64,000 bases of DNA from Mycteria americana (taxonomy: Eukaryota; Chordata; Aves; Ciconiiformes; Ciconiidae). The translations under genes and the position numbers were made by a program. The stretch lies in NCBI RefSeq assembly GCF_035582795.1, contig NC_134368.1:14552001-14616000 (forward strand), read 5' to 3'. Under the pieces are notes generated by a model, which had not been told where the DNA came from, did not search any database, and was given only the letters and a program-made list of their open reading frames with translations. Below are positions 47,256 to 64,000 of this stretch, piece by piece (within the stretch, counting starts at the first letter, position 1; the number at the start of each line of letters is the position of its first letter).

Positions 47256-50200
47256 AATTTTAAGGTGTAAAATTTAGATAACTAAATAAAGAATTTTTGT
47301 CTCCTGAGAGATTCAGCAATTATTTTTCAGTAAAACCTGAAAAATAGCAGGAGCAAAAGTTTAACACTCCACCAAACCCCAAAATTACATCCTTTGCAGT
47401 GGTGGCCACTATTTTCTAATAACCTTCACTTTCTCCTGCATTCCCATTACTAGGATTTTGCCATTTTAAGGCAGTGAAATTCGTATCTTTAGGTTACGTT
47501 CAGCAGCGAGGGTGGTGCAGAGACCTTTTGTCTCTGCAGACTCTGGTGCAGAGGGACAGCTGGCTGTTGGCAGGAGGACTCCGTGATCCTCTGCTGCCCT
47601 GAGAAGAAGGATGGAGCCTGGCTTTTCTCACTTCACTTGTGCAGTGGCACATATGCATGAATTTTGTTTCCTGATGAAAATCTTGAATTTTGAGACTGGA
47701 AAGCTGAGTTTTGAATCATCCAAGTGTGTGCAGTCGTGCATGGTTGGGTAGAGCCTGCTGTAGCGTGCTTCTTATCAGCCGCTTAAACCCGCGTGTATTT
47801 CACACACAGCTGCTGATATCAAATTGTAGGCTGCTGCTCTGGATTTTGCCATCTGTTTGAGACGCGTGTTTCAGCTACATTCCAAGACTGAGCTAATCTC
47901 CTGCAAAGACCCTTCCACCACCTTCAGCATTTCAGGACTGCAAATAATACTTTGCTTTCCATCCTCTGAAGATTTATGCTTGTCCTCTCAGGAGCTAACA
48001 GGGCAGCATTCCACCAGGAGCTTGTTTTTTCCTGAATTAAGCAGAACTAATGAAAGCTTTTTATTGTGCAGGCTCAGCATTTTGTGTTTATTTTTAGTAT
48101 TTTCTAAGGACTCTATTATGGTAGGTAGGTCACAAATCTGACTTTTATATCTCTTTACAAAATATGGAACAGTTTTAAAAACCCACAGAAAAGATGTATG
48201 GTGTGGCACCTGGACAAAAAACTCCTTAAGTCTGAATTACTTAGTCCTTCTACATTTTCCATCTTTTTGACTACTTGTTCATTGTAGCTCTGTCAATGAA
48301 CACTTGTAATCGGTATCAGGAGAGATCCAGTAGTAGAGGTTGTAGTCAGCTACAATAATACAAGGTGCTTTTGAGAAAGATGTGAGAAACCTCCTATCAG
48401 TAAGTTGTGGAATTGTCTGCCCATATGGTGTTTCTTGTATAATTTATCAAAACTTTTAATATATGCCTTACCTATGAGATTTACACACTTAAAAAAATGT
48501 GGAAAAACTATTGGAGGAAAATATTGACTATTGGTTTAGAAAAATTACACATGAAATTAAGAATAAGTCCCATCTACCTGTGTCTATGATCCTTACTTCT
48601 CCACTGGATGGCTGGCATCTTTTCTCCCTCTTCTCCTAATGTTCCTAAATAAGCAGCAAACATTTATTTAAATAGATGGCCATGTCTGATGTAGAGAATG
48701 CTATGCACAATGCAGGAATATATTAATTCCTCTCTCCAGGTGGGCTTTCAGCTTGGGATATTGTGGTTAGATCTTTGTGTCCCTTTATAAATGTAAAAGG
48801 CATTAATTCCATATAGTTCTATCTTTAACTGTTTATTTGAGTAGCATCTCCTTTTTGTTTTTCCTAGTAACTAGCAATCCTTCCATCAAGATATCCCTAT
48901 TTTCAGTGTCAAGCATTTAGCATAAAGATTAATTCAATTTTTTCTCTAGAAGAGCACTGTAGAATTTTGTTCTGCAGTTGGCGAGGAGATAACTTTGATA
49001 AGGATGGGTAAAGAGGAAGGTCTCACACTTGGCAATGCAGCAGCTGGTTTTTTCCACTTTGAAAACTGAGTATGTCACTGCCTTGATAGATCTAGCTTTT
49101 AATTCCCTGGGAATTTCTCTTTCAACTTTGTGAGAGGCTAAAGTTCCCCCAAAGGTCTCTGACTTTCTTTCACTGTAGCTATTGAAGTGTGGGATAATTG
49201 GCAGGGGAATACTTTTTCCAATGGCTGGCTTGGTTTCTTTCATGTTTGATAAATATTATTAAAACACGTATTTCTGCTCATTTCTCATAGCTGTTAGGAG
49301 GCAGTTAGATACCTGTTCTTAGGAAACTGTAATTTTGACACAGGCTATAAATACTAGCTCTTCATTGATATAATGCAGGTAATTGCTGTGTTCAGCACCT
49401 AACATTTGACAGCACAAAACCCATTAATTAAGAAATGATACTTTAGAAAGCTGTAATTTTAACCAAGAGCTCCAGAGTTACTTATGCTATCCAAGGAGAT
49501 TTCTCAGTAATTTCCCTCTGCAGCTGCTTGTGGATGATCCTATTTTCTTTAAAATCCTCTTTCAGAGGGTGTTTCTGCTACTTTTCTTCTCAAAGCATGT
49601 AACTGAAAATGTGTCCTAACCTTGTGTTACTCCACTGCCTTCCTATCGCAAACTTTTTGTACTGAATTCTACCATGCTTAATTGCATAAAGAAAAATGTG
49701 GCTATTCTAAAATGTTTTAAAATCCATGGAAAACAGAATGTATAAGAGTTCATGTGACTCTGTTGTATTGTGTAGCTGCAAAAAGTGGGCAAATTTGTTT
49801 TAAACTGAGAACAAATTTGAAACCAAAGCAGCCACTTGGAAGGAATTTCTGGGATAATATATTTGATTTAACATAATACCTGTGAGCCCAATGCATGCAT
49901 TGGGATCTCATTGTGCTAAATATGTTGGAAGAAAAGGTGGTCTCTACCTTTTGTATCTTAGTGAGAGGTTTCAAATGAATAGTAGTACAGGGAGGAATAC
50001 ACGAAAGCGGTGGTAGGAGATTAGTGCAGTCAGCTTTCAGTTGCCACGTGTTGCTCGTCCCAGCTACGTTGTGCCACAGATGCAGAAAGCTCTTACAGGC
50101 AGCTGGCGTGGCAGGTCCTGCACCATGCTCCCTGGACCATGAGTGGTTGAGGAGCACAGTGGAAAGGCATCTACTCGCTCAGAATCTGGTAATGAATCAT

Positions 50201-51240
50201 TGGGTGAGAACGGATCCATCCAGGTTTGTTAGCTTCAGCTCAGTGCTGGCCTTGACATACCTGCATCACTTCCAATAGAGAAATTCCTGCATTTCTGTAA
50301 AGTGCTTCCTATGTCTTAGGTTCTCAGAGATTTGTTAGTTTAGGTACCCTATTTGATGACCAGACAATAGATTGTGATCTCAGCAGTGTAATTTCTGTGA
50401 AGTATTTACAGTTTTTTCATGATTTCCCTTTGTATTTTAGAGGTGTCATGGAAAAGAAGAGATATAAGAGGAATTTGAGGAAGGTCAGTCAGGTAACCAA
50501 ATGGATATTTGTGGAGCGTCCCTTCAAATAGGAACAGTGGCATGGGAGAAAACATGAAAATGCATGACTGCATGTATGACAAGCTGATATTGGGGAGGGG
50601 ACGTAGCACCCTAATATTAGATAAAGGATGAATGGACTCCAATTAGGCTGTGAACATCTTTGACAATGAGAGTGAATTTTGTTGTTGTTGTTGTTTAATG
50701 TAGTAAAAAGAAAAACAGCTTAGAGAATCCAGAGATGAGAGTTTTGTGAAAAGAGCATCATTAACAGCAGCATTCACATTGGATGGTGAGCAGGCAGGAC
50801 TGCGTTTAAGGTCAGAAAGGAGAATGTCGCAATGGCTAAGGCATGGTACAAGAACTCAGGTAAAAGTCTACCTGTGTGTATGGATTTTCAAGCTGATAGG
50901 CAGAAAGAGTCTTTATATGTAATCAAACTGCACCTGGGAGAGAACAGAATTAAAGATGACAACCATGTAAGTGATGAGTAGTTTGGAGATGGCTCCCTAG
51001 TGATGTAAAACAGACATTAAAAAGCATGAAAAAGAAAGGAATGCCATGCATGGTAAAGTAACAAATTCTGGATGCTGTTTGGTGAATGAACATTGTCGTA
51101 ATGGAATACAGGGTTAAACCTTTAAACTTGAGAGGTCATGAGGGGATCACTAATTGTTATTTCACTTAATATCATAAAAACCAATGATGTTCAGCTTGGC
51201 TACAGTAGTCACAAATGACAACTGGAAAATACCTCAAAAT
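47256..51240. other. JAKMIP1 intron, middle part
   Basis: No exon supported. A GC-richer patch around 47500-47600 includes a small hairpin, TGCAGAGAC/GTCTCTGCA (47516-47538, 5-base loop). A (TTG)n run lies at about 50680-50694. The 135-codon minus frame at 49750-50157 has no recognisable content. Confidence 0.55.
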
Positions 51241-51405
51241 GTGAGTGTGTATATGTAGGTATATATATATACACATGTACAGGTATATATATATACATGT
51301 CCATATACATATACATGTATATGGACACTGTGTGTGTTTGTGTATGTACATATATACACATATACCTATATATATCATATATATATATAGAGAGAGAGAG
51401 ACCAA
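51241..51405. repeat. Compound (AT)/(GT)/(GA) microsatellite with palindrome
   Basis: Alternating purine-pyrimidine sequence with two near-identical AGGTATATATATATACA units, a TG run, a further (TA)n and a terminal (GA)n. Inside it TGTCCATATACA (51298-51309) and TGTATATGGACA (51316-51327) form a perfect inverted repeat around 6 bases. Open frames of Tyr/Ile/His repeats on both strands are artefacts of the repeat. Confidence 0.93.
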
Positions 51406-58105
<6,700 letters not shown>

Positions 58106-58252
58106 CTGAAACGTTCTCGGGAGACAGAAAGTCAGCTGAAGCCTTTGGTGGAAAAAAATAAGAGGATGAGCAAAAAAAATGATGATATGTTGCAATGTAT
58201 CCAGAGAATGGAAGAGAAAATAAAAAATCTCTCAAGGGAAAATGTAGAATTG
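58106..58252 (+). CDS. JAKMIP1: JAKMIP1 coding exon 5 (residues 319-367)
   Basis: Forty-nine codons, phase 0 (acceptor TTTGCAG, donor GAATTG/GTAAGTAA). Reads LKRSRETESQLKPLVEKNKR, MSKKNDDMLQCIQRMEEKIK, NLSRENVEL: continuous central coiled coil with regular hydrophobic heptads. LKRSRETE and PLVEKNKRM identify JAKMIP1 (JAKMIP2 and 3 have LKRVRE). The donor matches the GTAAGT consensus. In the family this region contributes to dimerisation and leads into the part that binds Tyk2 and other partners. Confidence 0.97.
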
Positions 58253-58862
58253 GTAAGTAATCATCTCTGACGTCATGTTATTAGAACACATTGCACACAG
58301 TTACTTTTGAGGTGGAAGTGCTTGTAAGGCTCTCACTCTAATACAGACATTTCAGAGTCTTAAATTCAGCCAATGCAACTGAATATTCATACTCTGAATT
58401 TGGAGTGGCATGTGCTTTGTGTTGTATCAATTCACGCTGATTAAGGGAAAGGATCACAGACAGTTAAAATGTGTTTAGAGGCTATAAAACGTATGACTAA
58501 AAATCAGCTTTAATAAATGTTGCTTCTATGATTAGAAGTCAGAACTGAATTTGAGTGCATGTGCCAAAGGCTCTACTATGTTAGATCATTGAGTTCACTT
58601 GTCTGCTAATTTTGTCCCAGACTATGTTCTTTGATTCCATTTTAAAATATCTTATGTGAGATATTAACACTGAGGCATACAGAATGTGTAATTTTTTTTT
58701 TTGTTGAAAGAGGCCTTATGTTGTAGTAGAGTATGCACTGATGAGTCCAAAGAATTCTTGATTACTACATCACACACGAGCATTTTCCTCCTGTTACAGC
58801 AAGACACTTTAAAACATTCTGTATGTTTAATTTTTTTTTCAATTTTATTTTAATTTTTGTAG
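58253..58862. other. JAKMIP1 intron (610 bp)
   Basis: A short AT-rich intron with a T run near 58690-58702; it ends in TTTTAATTTTTGTAG. Confidence 0.85.
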
Positions 58863-59003
58863 AAAGAGAAGTTATCTGCACAACCAGCACTGAAGAGGCA
58901 CACATCTTTGAATGATCTCAGCAGCACACGGGAGGAACAAGAAATTGAATTCCTTAGACTGCAAGTCAAAGAACAGCAGCATGTTATTGATGATCTCACA
59001 GTG
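58863..59003 (+). CDS. JAKMIP1: JAKMIP1 coding exon 6 (residues 368-414)
   Basis: Forty-seven codons, phase 0 (acceptor TTTTTGTAG, donor GTG/GTAATGC). Reads KEKLSAQPALKRHTSLNDLS, STREEQEIEFLRLQVKEQQH, VIDDLTV. The polar KRHTSLNDLS linker, with a basic residue before Thr-Ser, is conserved across the family and resembles a basophilic kinase site (inference). It separates the central coil from the next helix, EEQEIEFLRLQVKEQQHVID. Confidence 0.97.
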
Positions 59004-61962
59004 GTAATGCTTATGACTGGTATACATACATGCATGCACACACGTCTATAGGCAAGCTAAAGATTTGAGGGCAATATTTTAACTCCAGTTGTAGTAGTGA
59101 TACAGAAATAGTTCTTTGGCATTGAAGGGTTCTTGTTATTTCTCAGGTAGTGAACGAATTTCTTTGGAATGTGCATGAATCTCTGTATTATAAAATATTT
59201 ACCTAGTGTGAGCTGCTTGTGAAAAGAAGTGCATCAGTCCATCCACCTTACTTACAAAATTGGTTGTCAACAACTGAGGAACTTGAGGAAAGGACATGTT
59301 CCAAAACTTAATGGCTGAAACGTGTGGGATGTAGACCCTGGTGCAAACCCAACCACTCCCCTGATCTAGAAGTTCTCCTAAAAGCGATACTTACGGTATC
59401 TTATAACTTATGATACACCCTTCTGGTGCTGGCAGAAATGACATATCATCTCTGAGAGACCACTGCCCTTCTCGAGCAGCATTTGGAACTCAGGCAGACA
59501 CAGAGCATCTCCAATGGCACTACTGACTGCTACAAAATGATAAAATGAATTTAAGATCATTCTGTATAAATGGAAAATTAAACAATTGGGTGCAACATTG
59601 AAAATAAAAATAGAAGATCCAGAAAGATAAAACAACAAGATGTGTTATTGCTCTGTCTGGAACATTGTCTCTATTCTTGGCAGTTCCTCTGAGATTTTGA
59701 CCCAGGATTTCTCTCTGTAATCAGTGCCAAAGATTGATGTCTGCGTGCATTCTCCAGTGTCACAGTGTTACAAGCGGTAGGATGTTACTCGGACACTATA
59801 ATGTAGGGTCTGATTCACAGGGCAATGCTGCTTTACCTTCCAAATACCACTGTACAGACAGAGACTACGACATGATTATTAAATTCCCAGTATATGGCAG
59901 ATATAACCTCACTTATATTTCAGTGTAAAGTGGGTATGAAAGGACTCTCTTTTTACTGTCTCAGCCAGTAACCTGAGGAAATATATTGTATCCTGACTTT
60001 GGTCAAATAGTATTAACTTGTGTTTAGTGTGAAAGTAAAATAAATAAATATTTTAAAATATGGTTTCATTTTGGCTTTGTTTCCTATTTACAGATACTTT
60101 TTGACTCGCAGAAATAAGTTAAATTGTTAACTAGGATACTGCTTTGGTTGGCAGTACAAACTAATTGATGCTTTGCCTTCGATATGAATGCAGTGGAATT
60201 CTGCACTTCCATTATGCTTTTTAGCTATTTTTTCTGGCTCAAACCACACCTCTACAGAATACAAATGTATCATAATTATCAAGAATGACCCATGCGTCAC
60301 ATACCTGATTAATATAAAAGTCATCAGCTTACCTCCAGCTGAGACCAATATGATACACAGAAATAAGAACAATAGCTTTAGGCAATAGGGTTGTCTGAAT
60401 TGATTAACATTGTCATCTGTAGGATGTCTTTGATGCTGTTGAAGCCGTATCAACTTGAGTTCTCCCACAACAGTGGTGTTCTGGTCAGTTCTTAAAAGGA
60501 AAGCTGTCAAAATAAACTCAGATGATTGCAAAAGATGCTAGTGATCCAGTAAATAGTGCTGTTTAATTGGCATTATTATTGTTCTGGTAGCTTGATGTAT
60601 TATTGAGACAGTAAATTAAGCGGTCTTCTTACAAACAAGATTAGAAACAGGAAGGAGTGGGGGATTTTGGAAGTGTTTGTTCATTCCGCACTGAAGTGAG
60701 AGGGAAGTCCAGCTGTTTGGACACCTGTTTGGGATGCAGGAGACCCAGGTTAAAGCAGGGACTGTGCCTTAACCAGGTACCTGAGGAGGGAGCATTTTTC
60801 TCCAACACTATAAAATTCACCTGTGTGGTTTCAGTTTTAGCTTAATATATTATATTACATTATTCTGCAGCTTCAAATACATGCTCAGTTCTACCTTGGC
60901 AGTCATTACTTTTCCTTATTTTGAAACCCACATCTATTAAAGGTGCTATATAAGTTGTTGTGCTTTTCTGAATTATTTCATATTTTACAAAACTTCATTC
61001 CTGGAACAATGTGCTGATAAACATGAATTATTTTGTTGTTATTTCCACTGGGAGCTTCCTATTTGTCCAGTTTCTGAACTGAATGTAAAGCAAACAGCTC
61101 TGAATAGAATACCATGCAGTGAGCAATAACTGCTAGAGAAGCACTTGGAACTGCTATCATTCTTTTAAAAATAGAGGTGCTGCAAACAAAGATGCAGAGC
61201 TAAGGAAAGAATCAGGAAAAGGCAAGGAGACTGATCACCTGTGTTGTTGGGGGTTTTTTTGCTTGCTCCTTTGCGTTTTTTACCTTCTCTTCCTCCTGTT
61301 CTCCTTTGGAATTCAAGGCAGTATTCTTGGGCTTAAGCGTTCATAAACGCTGCATTTTTCCAGTTGTAACCCCCTCCTGTTATGATATAGTTAATTGTCA
61401 TCTTGTTCCAAAGCCATGGTAGAAAAAAGACACTGACTAAGTTGACACAGACTGAGAGTGCCTTTGGATTTGAGACTTTGGCCCTACAAGGATAAGTCAC
61501 ATGTAACACTATATCTGCATATGCATGCTTGTATATCACAGTATGCCTGATATGATGACTTGTAGTTACTAAGGGTGGACTAATTTTTGGCTACCGACCT
61601 GCTTCTTCAGGATGGTTGAACACTGGAGTGAGAATGTGAATTCTGTTTCCATAGTGAGCTTCTTGGTAAAAGAGGCAAAAGAACTGTCAGAAATCTGTGC
61701 CCAGTATTTAACAAAGCCTTTTCTTGCCAACTTCCCATCAAGTGTGTAAAGTATATGGCTGAAGGTTTGTTTGCTAAAGGGATAAAGCTGCAGTACAGCA
61801 TGGTGTTATATCAACATGGCATTATTCAAAAGGATAAAGACATTGTCTTTGTGTTAGCTTTAGCATAGGCTTTAAGAAGATTTTAATGATATTTCTTTGT
61901 GTTAGACATATCTAAATATGTTTTAAAAGAAACCCATACCAAAATGTTCTCTTTCCTTCTAG
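59004..61962. other. JAKMIP1 intron (2,959 bp)
   Basis: No exon or clear transposon seen. Open frames on the minus strand (for example 60127-60531) lack any recognisable content. It ends in CTCTTTCCTTCTAG. Confidence 0.8.
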
Positions 61963-62022
61963 GAAAGGGAACGGTTATTACGGCCTAAAAAACAGAGGAG
62001 GAAAAGTCTGAAGCCTCCAAAG
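61963..62022 (+). CDS. JAKMIP1: JAKMIP1 coding exon 7 (residues 415-434), last in window
   Basis: Twenty codons, phase 0 (acceptor CCTTCTAG, donor CCAAAG/GTGAGC). Reads ERERLLRPKKQRRKSLKPPK, a strongly basic patch after the coil, matching the JAKMIP1 ERERLLR...KSLKPPK segment. In mammals the next residues are an acidic region with the VETFFG motif; no such exon follows before 64000, so the gene continues beyond the window. The basic cluster KKQRRK could serve in binding or localisation (inference). The visible CDS totals 434 codons; the human short isoform is about 626 residues (from memory), so roughly a third or more is missing. Confidence 0.95.
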
Positions 62023-63851
62023 GTGAGCAAACCTTCGGTTTCCATGCGCTTCCGTTGTTGTGAACAGTGCTTGTTTCAAATATTGCCTGAAATTAGAGCT
62101 CTACTTAAATTAATGGTAAAATTTCATATAATTCTCCTGTTTTTTCTAATGAGTGCTTATTCCCTTTTTCTTAGGATAGTTCAGGAGCTGCAAGTTTTGT
62201 ACTGCACACAAGTATTGTTGTCTTGGTTTTTGTTTTAAATAAATAATATAATTACACTTCTAGCCATTGTGGCCTAAATATTCAAGTGGCTTGAGGCCTA
62301 AATGATATAATGACTCGAAACAACTACCATGTCAAAGGACAAATGCTCAGTCCTTTTTAAAGAAAATACACCCTTTAAACTACTTGTACCAAGTTACTGC
62401 TTAATCGCAATTGAAAACTTTAACTCGTGCTAGGGATGTTATTGAAATGATATTTTTGTACGTGATATACAGATAGTAAAAAGATTCCAACTATTTTTCT
62501 CTAGTAACTATTTTGCTCTAGGATGCAAAGTAGAAGAGAAAAATTTAGATTGTAGAAACAGAAAAGTTTTGCTTCAGAGTGTACCTTCAGTGTTTATTGT
62601 AACATGCTTAAAGGAACTGATTTTTCTGAATAATGTTTTTTTGTGAAGTTGAACATTAGCAGCCTGGAGCGTGTGAGGGGAGGAGAATGGGGTGAGAAGG
62701 AGAAAATGGAAGTGAAGAGTGGAGAGATGATTATCATCTATATGGTAGCTTAAGATACGTTCTGTCATAAATGGGTGCTTGTTGTCACTGTTCTGCGTAG
62801 TACATTCCTGGTGACCTCCAGGTGGTGCTTTTTTATAGCTCTGCATTCTGTAATACCTGTATTCTGAAAGATTTATCCTTTGGGATTCTCTGTTTCAACA
62901 GTACTTTCTTCAAATTATGCTTCTAATAATGATGTGTCTTTTACATATGAAGAAAGAAAAATTCAGAAGTAACAGTAAACCTTGCATACATTTTTTTGTT
63001 ATGTAGTGGAAGGCTGATAGATGCCAAATATATATATAGTAACCCTGAACCATGCTTTCTTGGTGTAGTATACCTGGAAGTTTGTGTGTTGAGAGTGAGT
63101 TTAAGAACAGGACATAAAATTAAATATATATATATATGTAACTAATACTGTAATTTTTATAGGCCTCTCTGATTACTATCCCTTATCTTATTTTAAATTA
63201 ATTGTGTAAGATCTTTTGCTAAATTGTAAAGTTCCTAATGAAACAAAACTACTTAATTTAATTTTTTAGGAGTTGATAACTCGTGATGCTAATTTCTATA
63301 GGCTGAAAATTCCATAATTATTCATTTATGTCTTAAAAATATTCTGTGTTAATAGAACTTCAGCTGACCTAGACTCTGTACCCTTTCCTTTTACCTATTT
63401 CGTCTTGAGCAAGCTGCTGCTTTTGTGGTATCCTCTTCTTCTTTTCCTTATTGACCAAAGCAAGAGTTGAACAACATGAGGGTTGGAAAAAATATGCATG
63501 ATACTATTAAAAAGTTTGTGGCAGTGCTATTCTTCATGTGGTAAGAGTACTATAATTGGGGGACTTCTGCAGAGATTACTGCAAGAATTGTGTGCATATG
63601 AGCAGCAAGGTTAGTAGGGGTTTGCTTCTTATTTATGATATGATAGATACATCAGAAAGAACAAATTAATCAGCAGCAGACATAACTCCCACTAGTTATT
63701 CCATTCCCTGTCCATTAGCTCTTCTGTGCCCATATGAAATTGGTCATTTGAAATGTTATTTGATGCTATCTCCTAAAAGGAAGAGCAGGACTATAAAACA
63801 AAAACAACTGGAAAAGAGAGGGAAAGTTGTGAGAGAAGAGTGAATGGGATT
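62023..63851. other. JAKMIP1 intron, start; no exon seen
   Basis: AT-rich intron downstream of the last visible exon, with (TA)n runs near 63028-63038 and 63124-63138. No next coding exon is recognisable. Confidence 0.75.
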
Positions 63852-64000
63852 TGTGGTGGGTTGACCCTGGCTGGACGCCAGGTGCCCACCAAGCCGCTCT
63901 GTCACTTCCCCTCCTCAACTGGACAGGGAGGAGAAAAGTATGATGAAAGGCTCGTGGGTCGAGATCAGGACAGGGAGATCACTCAGCAATTACTGTCGTG
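63852..64000 (+). mobile_element. ERV-type LTR, start only, truncated by the window edge
   Basis: Begins TGTGGTGGGTTGACCCTGGC and continues with GGACGCCAGGTGCCCACCAA, GCTCTGTCACTTCCCCTCCT, AAAGGCTCGTGGGTCGAGAT and GGACAGGGAGATCACTCA. This is a sequence I recognise as an abundant endogenous-retrovirus LTR end in bird genomes. The TG start fits an LTR boundary. The rest, including whether it is a solo LTR or a provirus, lies outside the window. Confidence 0.8.

Noticed and set aside
49750..50157. 135-codon minus-strand frame
   Set aside because: No domain, no conserved-looking motif and no splice context; it lies in the intron opposite to the gene.
60127..60531. 134-codon minus-strand frame with a hydrophobic stretch
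   Set aside because: No recognisable family and no supporting signals; consistent with a chance ORF in AT-rich intron.

Overview
The window looks like nuclear DNA from a bird, probably neoavian. It is AT-rich and gene-poor, with CR1 LINE fragments that carry the avian 3' tail (repeated ATTCTATG-like octamers), solo LTRs of types common in bird genomes, a few decayed MIR-like SINE remnants, and long introns. The only gene I can identify with confidence is JAKMIP1 (Janus kinase and microtubule interacting protein 1, also called Marlin-1), on the + strand. The window holds the 5' coding part: a 5'UTR/start exon and six further coding exons, 434 codons in all. The rest of the protein lies beyond position 64000.

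Layout. Positions 1-26075 carry no confidently identified gene. Because the start exon is preceded by a splice acceptor, this stretch is probably JAKMIP1 intron 1 and/or upstream DNA, and the first non-coding exon and promoter were not found. It contains one unrecognised exon-like open segment (8216-8410), a 320-bp pure pyrimidine C/T repeat (14381-14702), a MIR-like fragment (about 16870-17030) and a CR1 3' fragment with an intact partial ORF (19372-20136). JAKMIP1 coding exons lie at 26222-26350, 39932-40426, 54840-55049, 55744-55863, 58106-58252, 58863-59003 and 61963-62022. Every one is a multiple of three, bounded by AG/GT, and every intron is phase 0.

The two big introns (13.6 kb and 14.4 kb) hold most of the mobile DNA. 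The first contains two CR1 pieces in opposite orientation that share about 140 bp at roughly 98% identity (31161-32290 minus, 33325-33541 plus), with a solo LTR between them (32532-33079), then degenerate CR1 pieces at 35165-35575 and 37438-37530, a compact repeat/hairpin block (34090-34175) and a MIR-like SINE (39296-39500). The second contains a solo LTR with a perfect 5-bp target duplication (45289-45938), an old CR1 (46265-47255), twin hairpins (41786-41829) and an AT/GT/GA microsatellite with a 12-bp-arm palindrome (51241-51405). Another ERV-type LTR begins near 63852 and runs off the end.

The JAKMIP1 exons encode an almost continuous charged coiled coil, so the visible half corresponds to the N-terminal microtubule-binding and central dimerising regions of the family. 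I found no prokaryote-type system, CRISPR array or clearly new gene system. The most unusual leads are the exon-like segment at 8216-8410, the small two-helix ORF near 34608-34761, the overlapping uORFs in the JAKMIP1 leader and the inverted CR1 pair.
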